A DNA stretch of 9,922 bases, from positions 1-9,922 of the forward strand of contig JANLGB010000078.1 of NCBI GenBank assembly GCA_024653405.1, given 5' to 3'. Position 1 is the stretch's first letter. Every line of letters begins with the position of its first letter. Source of the DNA: Candidatus Saccharicenans sp. GTDB taxonomy: Bacteria; Acidobacteriota; Aminicenantia; Aminicenantales; Saccharicenantaceae. The position numbers and the translations under genes are program-made. This document shows, one piece after another, positions 7,799 to 9,922 of this stretch. The notes under the pieces were generated by a model. That model searched no databases. It had not been told where the DNA came from and saw nothing but the letters and a program-made list of their open reading frames with translations.

Positions 7799-8476
7799 AT
7801 GCCCAGAATCGCCAGAATCGTGATACCCGGCATACCGCATCATATAATACAAAGGGGCAATCGTAACCAGAAGATATTTTTTTCAGATAAAGACCGGGGC
7901 CTTTACCTTGATATTTTGAGATTCAACGCTACCAAATACAAGATGCAAATATGGTGCTATTGTTTGATGGATAATCATGTTCATCTGATCGCTGTTCCTG
8001 AAAGAGTAAACAGTCTGGCCCGGGCCATCGCTGAAACCCACAGGAAATATACCTATATGATAAATATCAGGAATAATTGGAAAGGGTTCTTATTCCAGGG
8101 AAGATATAGCTCTTTTCCGATGGACGAGGCATACCTATATTGCTGCGTCAGATATGTGGAGCGCAATCCCCTGAGAGCCGGGTTGGTTAAGTTGGCCGAA
8201 GAATATCCGTGGTCCAGTGCCAGAGCCCATGTTTTCGGTTTTTTTGACCCACTTCTGAGCCCCATGCCTCTTACATCTCAAATCAAGGATTGGAGTGGTT
8301 TCCTTCGCGGCGAAGAAAAAGAAGAAGACCTGGAACAACTAAGAAAAAACATATCTACGGGACGCCCCCTCGGAGATGAGGTTTTCATCGAGCATCTAGA
8401 AAAACTTACAGGAAGAATAATTAGGAAGAGGAAACCGGGCCGCCCAAAAAAGAGGGACACAATACTCGTTCACTAA
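7799..8476 (+). CDS. REP-associated tyrosine transposase (RAYT, Y1/HUH superfamily)
   Basis: A 225-residue single-strand DNA endonuclease of the Y1_Tnp family (IS200/TnpA_REP relatives), expected to nick and rejoin REP-type hairpins. The N-terminus MPRIARIVIPGIPHHIIQRGNR is diagnostic. The metal-binding HUH motif is HVH (60-62, in MDNHVHLI). The likely nucleophile is a Tyr in the helix before RNPLRAGLV, best candidate Tyr119. The C-terminal extension ends with KRKPGRPKK, an AT-hook-like basic motif common in RAYTs. The final residues RDTILVH and the stop are encoded by repeat copy B. No good ribosome-binding site precedes the ATG, implying low expression. It is convergent with tilS. Domain content looks intact, so activity is possible. 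Confidence 0.92.
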   Translation: MPRIARIVIPGIPHHIIQRGNRNQKIFFSDKDRGLYLDILRFNATKYKMQIWCYCLMDNHVHLIAVPERVNSLARAIAETHRKYTYMINIRNNWKGFLFQGRYSSFPMDEAYLYCCVRYVERNPLRAGLVKLAEEYPWSSARAHVFGFFDPLLSPMPLTSQIKDWSGFLRGEEKEEDLEQLRKNISTGRPLGDEVFIEHLEKLTGRIIRKRKPGRPKKRDTILVH

Positions 8477-8479
8477 TTT
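8454..8479 (+). repeat. REP-like repeat, copy B, overlapping the transposase 3' end
   Basis: GGGACACAATACTCGTT (8454-8470) followed by CACTAATTT. It supplies the last codons and the TAA (8474-8476) of the transposase gene. It is in direct orientation to copy A and shares its CTAATTT tail. Preceding bases are AAAAAAGA, similar to the A-run before copy D. Confidence 0.85.
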
Positions 8480-8560
8480 CTGGGGCAAGCAGATTTGGCC
8501 ATCTTGGCAATCCAATGAAGAATACAAAAATAAAAATTGGGTAAACGAGTATTGTGTCCC
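8454..8560. repeat. REP doublet (REPIN-like hairpin) formed by copies B and C
   Basis: The 17-nt copy B core (8454-8470) is an exact reverse complement of 8544-8560, leaving a 73-nt loop with a small internal GCCA-TCT-TGGC stem. Inverted REP pairs of this size are the usual substrate of RAYT enzymes. The hairpin also fills the gap between convergent transposase and tilS genes, so it could end transcription from both sides. Confidence 0.65.
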
Positions 8561-8565
8561 CCGTT
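8532..8565 (-). repeat. REP-like repeat, copy C (right end, inverted)
   Basis: On the minus strand GGGGGACACAATACTCGTT (8562-8544) is followed by TACCCAATTTTT. With the bases before it, it is a perfect 22-bp inverted match to copy A. It begins inside the tilS stop codon. Its CCCAATTTTT tail matches copy D, not A or B. Confidence 0.85.
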
Positions 8566-9922
8566 TAATCCGAAAGGTCTGATTTTTCTATAAGGAAAAT
8601 TTTGCGCGTGGCGCGGGTAACCTTGAATTCATCGGCCACCGGGAGTCCCGGCACCCAGACAATTCGGTTGCCCGAGACAAAAACGGGGAGGAGCTGGCGC
8701 CTTGCGGCGGGAATTTTTCGCTCGCGCAGCAGGTCCTTCAGTTTCTTTTCACCGCCCATTCCCAGCGGTCGGTATTTATCGCCCGGCTTGCGGCTGCGCA
8801 TTTCCAGCGGGAAACTCAGCTTATCGGCATCGAGGTAACACCTGGTGGAATCTTCGTAATTTAGTGGTCCAAGCTTCGCAGCCGAAATTAGGCGGCCGCT
8901 GAACTCCCAGCGGTCATGAAGGCGGATGGTCTGTCTCCCATCCCACCGCAAGGAAAAGCCGACCCCTTTTCGGCCGCTTTCCAGGCGCTTGAGCCAGCCG
9001 CCTTCATTCATCAGCACCTTATCCTTACCCCAGCTGAATTTCTGGCCTTCCGCGAGGCGCAGGACAGCTTCGGTCTGGTCGAAGCTCGGCGACTCCAGCC
9101 CCAGAGCCAGGTGCAAGAACTTCCTGACCAGGCGCCGGGCTACGGCCACCGGCATCTCCTTCAAAGCCTGCATATCGAGCTCAAAAATTGGGGTTTGAGT
9201 ATTGTGTCCCCCTTTTTTATGGCGGCCGCAGCAGCCGCGGGTGACCACCGGCCATATCCCATCCACCAGCTCGGCCAGAGCTTCGTTTTCGTCCTGGGCA
9301 ATCAAGGCCAGTCGGGCCAGGTGGCTGACCACTTCCGGGTCAAACTCCTTCTCCAGCTGCGGGATCAATTCCAACCGGATTCTATTCCTGAGAATGGCGG
9401 TATCCAGGTTGGTTTCATCCACCCGGAATTTAAGCCCCCTATCGCGCAGGTATTGCTCAATCTCCTGACGACGCAAGCACAGCAGCGGCCTGACCACCCG
9501 GCCGACACGGAGTCTTATGGCCTGTAGTCCTTCCAGTCCCGTTCCCCGGAAGACCCTCATCAAGACCGTTTCGGCCTGGTCGGTCATGGTATGAGCAGTG
9601 AGTACCAGGTCGGCGCCCCACTTCTCAGCCGCCTTTTCCAAAAACTCATAACGCTTGAGCCGTCCGGCTTCTTCCAGGTTCAGTTTGTTGTGACTGGCGA
9701 ATTCCCGGACTCTTTCCCGACCGACAAAAAGCTTTAGCTTGAGTTTTCTGGCCAGCTGCCGGACAAAGCGCTCGTCAGCTGCGGCGCTCGCTCTCAATTG
9801 GTGATTGAAATGGGCCAGAGCCAGCTCCAGCTCCGGCCAGTCCTTTTTGAGCTCCAGCAAAAGGTAGACCAGGGCCACCGAGTCCTGGCCGCCGGATATA
9901 GCTACTACCAGGCGGGATTGAG
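8565..9922 (-). CDS. tilS: tRNA(Ile)-lysidine synthase, N-terminus beyond the window
   Basis: TilS uses ATP to attach lysine to C34 of the CAU-anticodon tRNA(Ile), so that it reads AUA; the gene is normally essential. The frame stays open to the right edge, and 452 complete codons including the stop are visible. The ATP-pyrophosphatase P-loop SGGQDS lies at about 9879-9896, upstream of a GTG at 9878 that is therefore not the start. Further family marks are AHFNHQLR, TAHTMTDQAETVLMR, RGTGLEGL, RPLL, DETNLD with RNRIR, and the C-terminal block with RSRKPGDKYRPLGMGG, KKLKDLL, KIPAARR and WVPGLPVADEFK. Only the first ~15-20 residues seem to be missing. The linker before ALKEMPVAVARRLVRKF carries an in-frame REP-like repeat (copy D). 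The stop codon abuts repeat C. Confidence 0.95.
   Translation of the reverse strand, partial: QSRLVVAISGGQDSVALVYLLLELKKDWPELELALAHFNHQLRASAAADERFVRQLARKLKLKLFVGRERVREFASHNKLNLEEAGRLKRYEFLEKAAEKWGADLVLTAHTMTDQAETVLMRVFRGTGLEGLQAIRLRVGRVVRPLLCLRRQEIEQYLRDRGLKFRVDETNLDTAILRNRIRLELIPQLEKEFDPEVVSHLARLALIAQDENEALAELVDGIWPVVTRGCCGRHKKGGHNTQTPIFELDMQALKEMPVAVARRLVRKFLHLALGLESPSFDQTEAVLRLAEGQKFSWGKDKVLMNEGGWLKRLESGRKGVGFSLRWDGRQTIRLHDRWEFSGRLISAAKLGPLNYEDSTRCYLDADKLSFPLEMRSRKPGDKYRPLGMGGEKKLKDLLRERKIPAARRQLLPVFVSGNRIVWVPGLPVADEFKVTRATRKIFLIEKSDLSD
9183..9212 (-). repeat. REP-like repeat, copy D, in frame inside tilS
   Basis: On the minus strand GGGGGACACAATACTC (9212-9197) is followed by AAACCCCAATTTTT. 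It matches copy C over the 16-nt core and the CCCAATTTTT tail. Read in the tilS frame it encodes KGGHNTQTPIF without a stop. The terminal GGGG and CCCC can pair. Confidence 0.85.

Larger units (their letters stand above)
7503..8565 (+). mobile_element. RAYT unit (REPtron-like) bounded by 22-bp inverted repeats
   Basis: A 1,063-bp segment carries one Y1 tyrosine transposase gene. Its ends, 7503-7524 and 8544-8565, are perfect 22-bp inverted copies containing the core GGGACACAATACTC. Each end lies within the TAA stop codon of the neighbouring gene (prepilin peptidase on the left, tilS on the right). A third copy overlaps the 3' end of the transposase gene. I see no flanking target duplication, as expected for single-strand Y1 transposition. 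RAYT genes are usually domesticated and linked to REP repeats rather than being mobile insertion sequences, so current mobility is uncertain. Confidence 0.75.

Noticed and set aside
7503..9212. Possible CRISPR array from four short repeats
   Set aside because: Copies are in mixed orientation, irregularly spaced by tens to hundreds of bases, and overlap genes; REP-like repeats linked to the transposase explain them.
8916..9527. Long plus-strand frame of 203 codons
   Set aside because: Antisense to clearly recognisable tilS; a shadow caused by codon bias.

Overview
The window reads as chromosomal DNA of a moderately GC-rich Gram-negative-type bacterium. The mix of an S9 family oligopeptidase, an ABC-2 exporter, a TPR protein next to a prepilin peptidase, and a REP-associated transposase resembles uncultured Acidobacteria-like lineages such as Candidatus Aminicenantes. 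That placement is an impression from gene style, not a proof. The window cuts a gene at each end: an S9 peptidase on the left and tilS on the right.

Layout. (1) 1-648 (+) is the C-terminal catalytic part of a prolyl-oligopeptidase-family serine peptidase. (2) 908-3262 (-) is a bifunctional fusion of an aminoglycoside-phosphotransferase-fold kinase and a class III PLP aminotransferase or phospho-lyase. (3) After a divergent ~0.5 kb spacer, 3770-5448 (+) encodes an ABC-2 ATPase and permease with overlapping start and stop. (4) 5449-5940 is a gene-free, strikingly purine-rich spacer. (5) 5941-7504 (+) holds a membrane-anchored TPR protein and an overlapping A24 prepilin peptidase gene that appears broken. 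(6) 7503-8565 is a RAYT (Y1 tyrosine transposase) unit bounded by 22-bp perfect inverted repeats. (7) 8565-9922 (-) is tilS, tRNA(Ile)-lysidine synthase, running off the right edge.

Two things stand out. First, a short repeat with core GGGACACAATACTC occurs four times, all at or near the RAYT. Two copies abut the stop codons of the flanking genes, one encodes the last residues of the RAYT itself, and one lies in frame inside tilS, where it encodes part of a linker. Second, the prepilin peptidase gene is interrupted at a perfect 10-bp-stem palindrome whose 6-nt loop appears inverted relative to the coding sequence the family would need (YDNIPVLSY). About 80 bp encoding the second cysteine pair appear to be missing immediately afterwards. 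This looks like a hairpin-mediated template switch or inversion, or an amplification or assembly artefact of the same kind.

How the genes fit together. The ABC exporter, the TPR protein with a GspG-like C-terminus and the prepilin peptidase probably form a cell-envelope or type IV pilus/secretion neighbourhood. The peptidase, the kinase-aminotransferase and tilS are independent metabolic or housekeeping genes.
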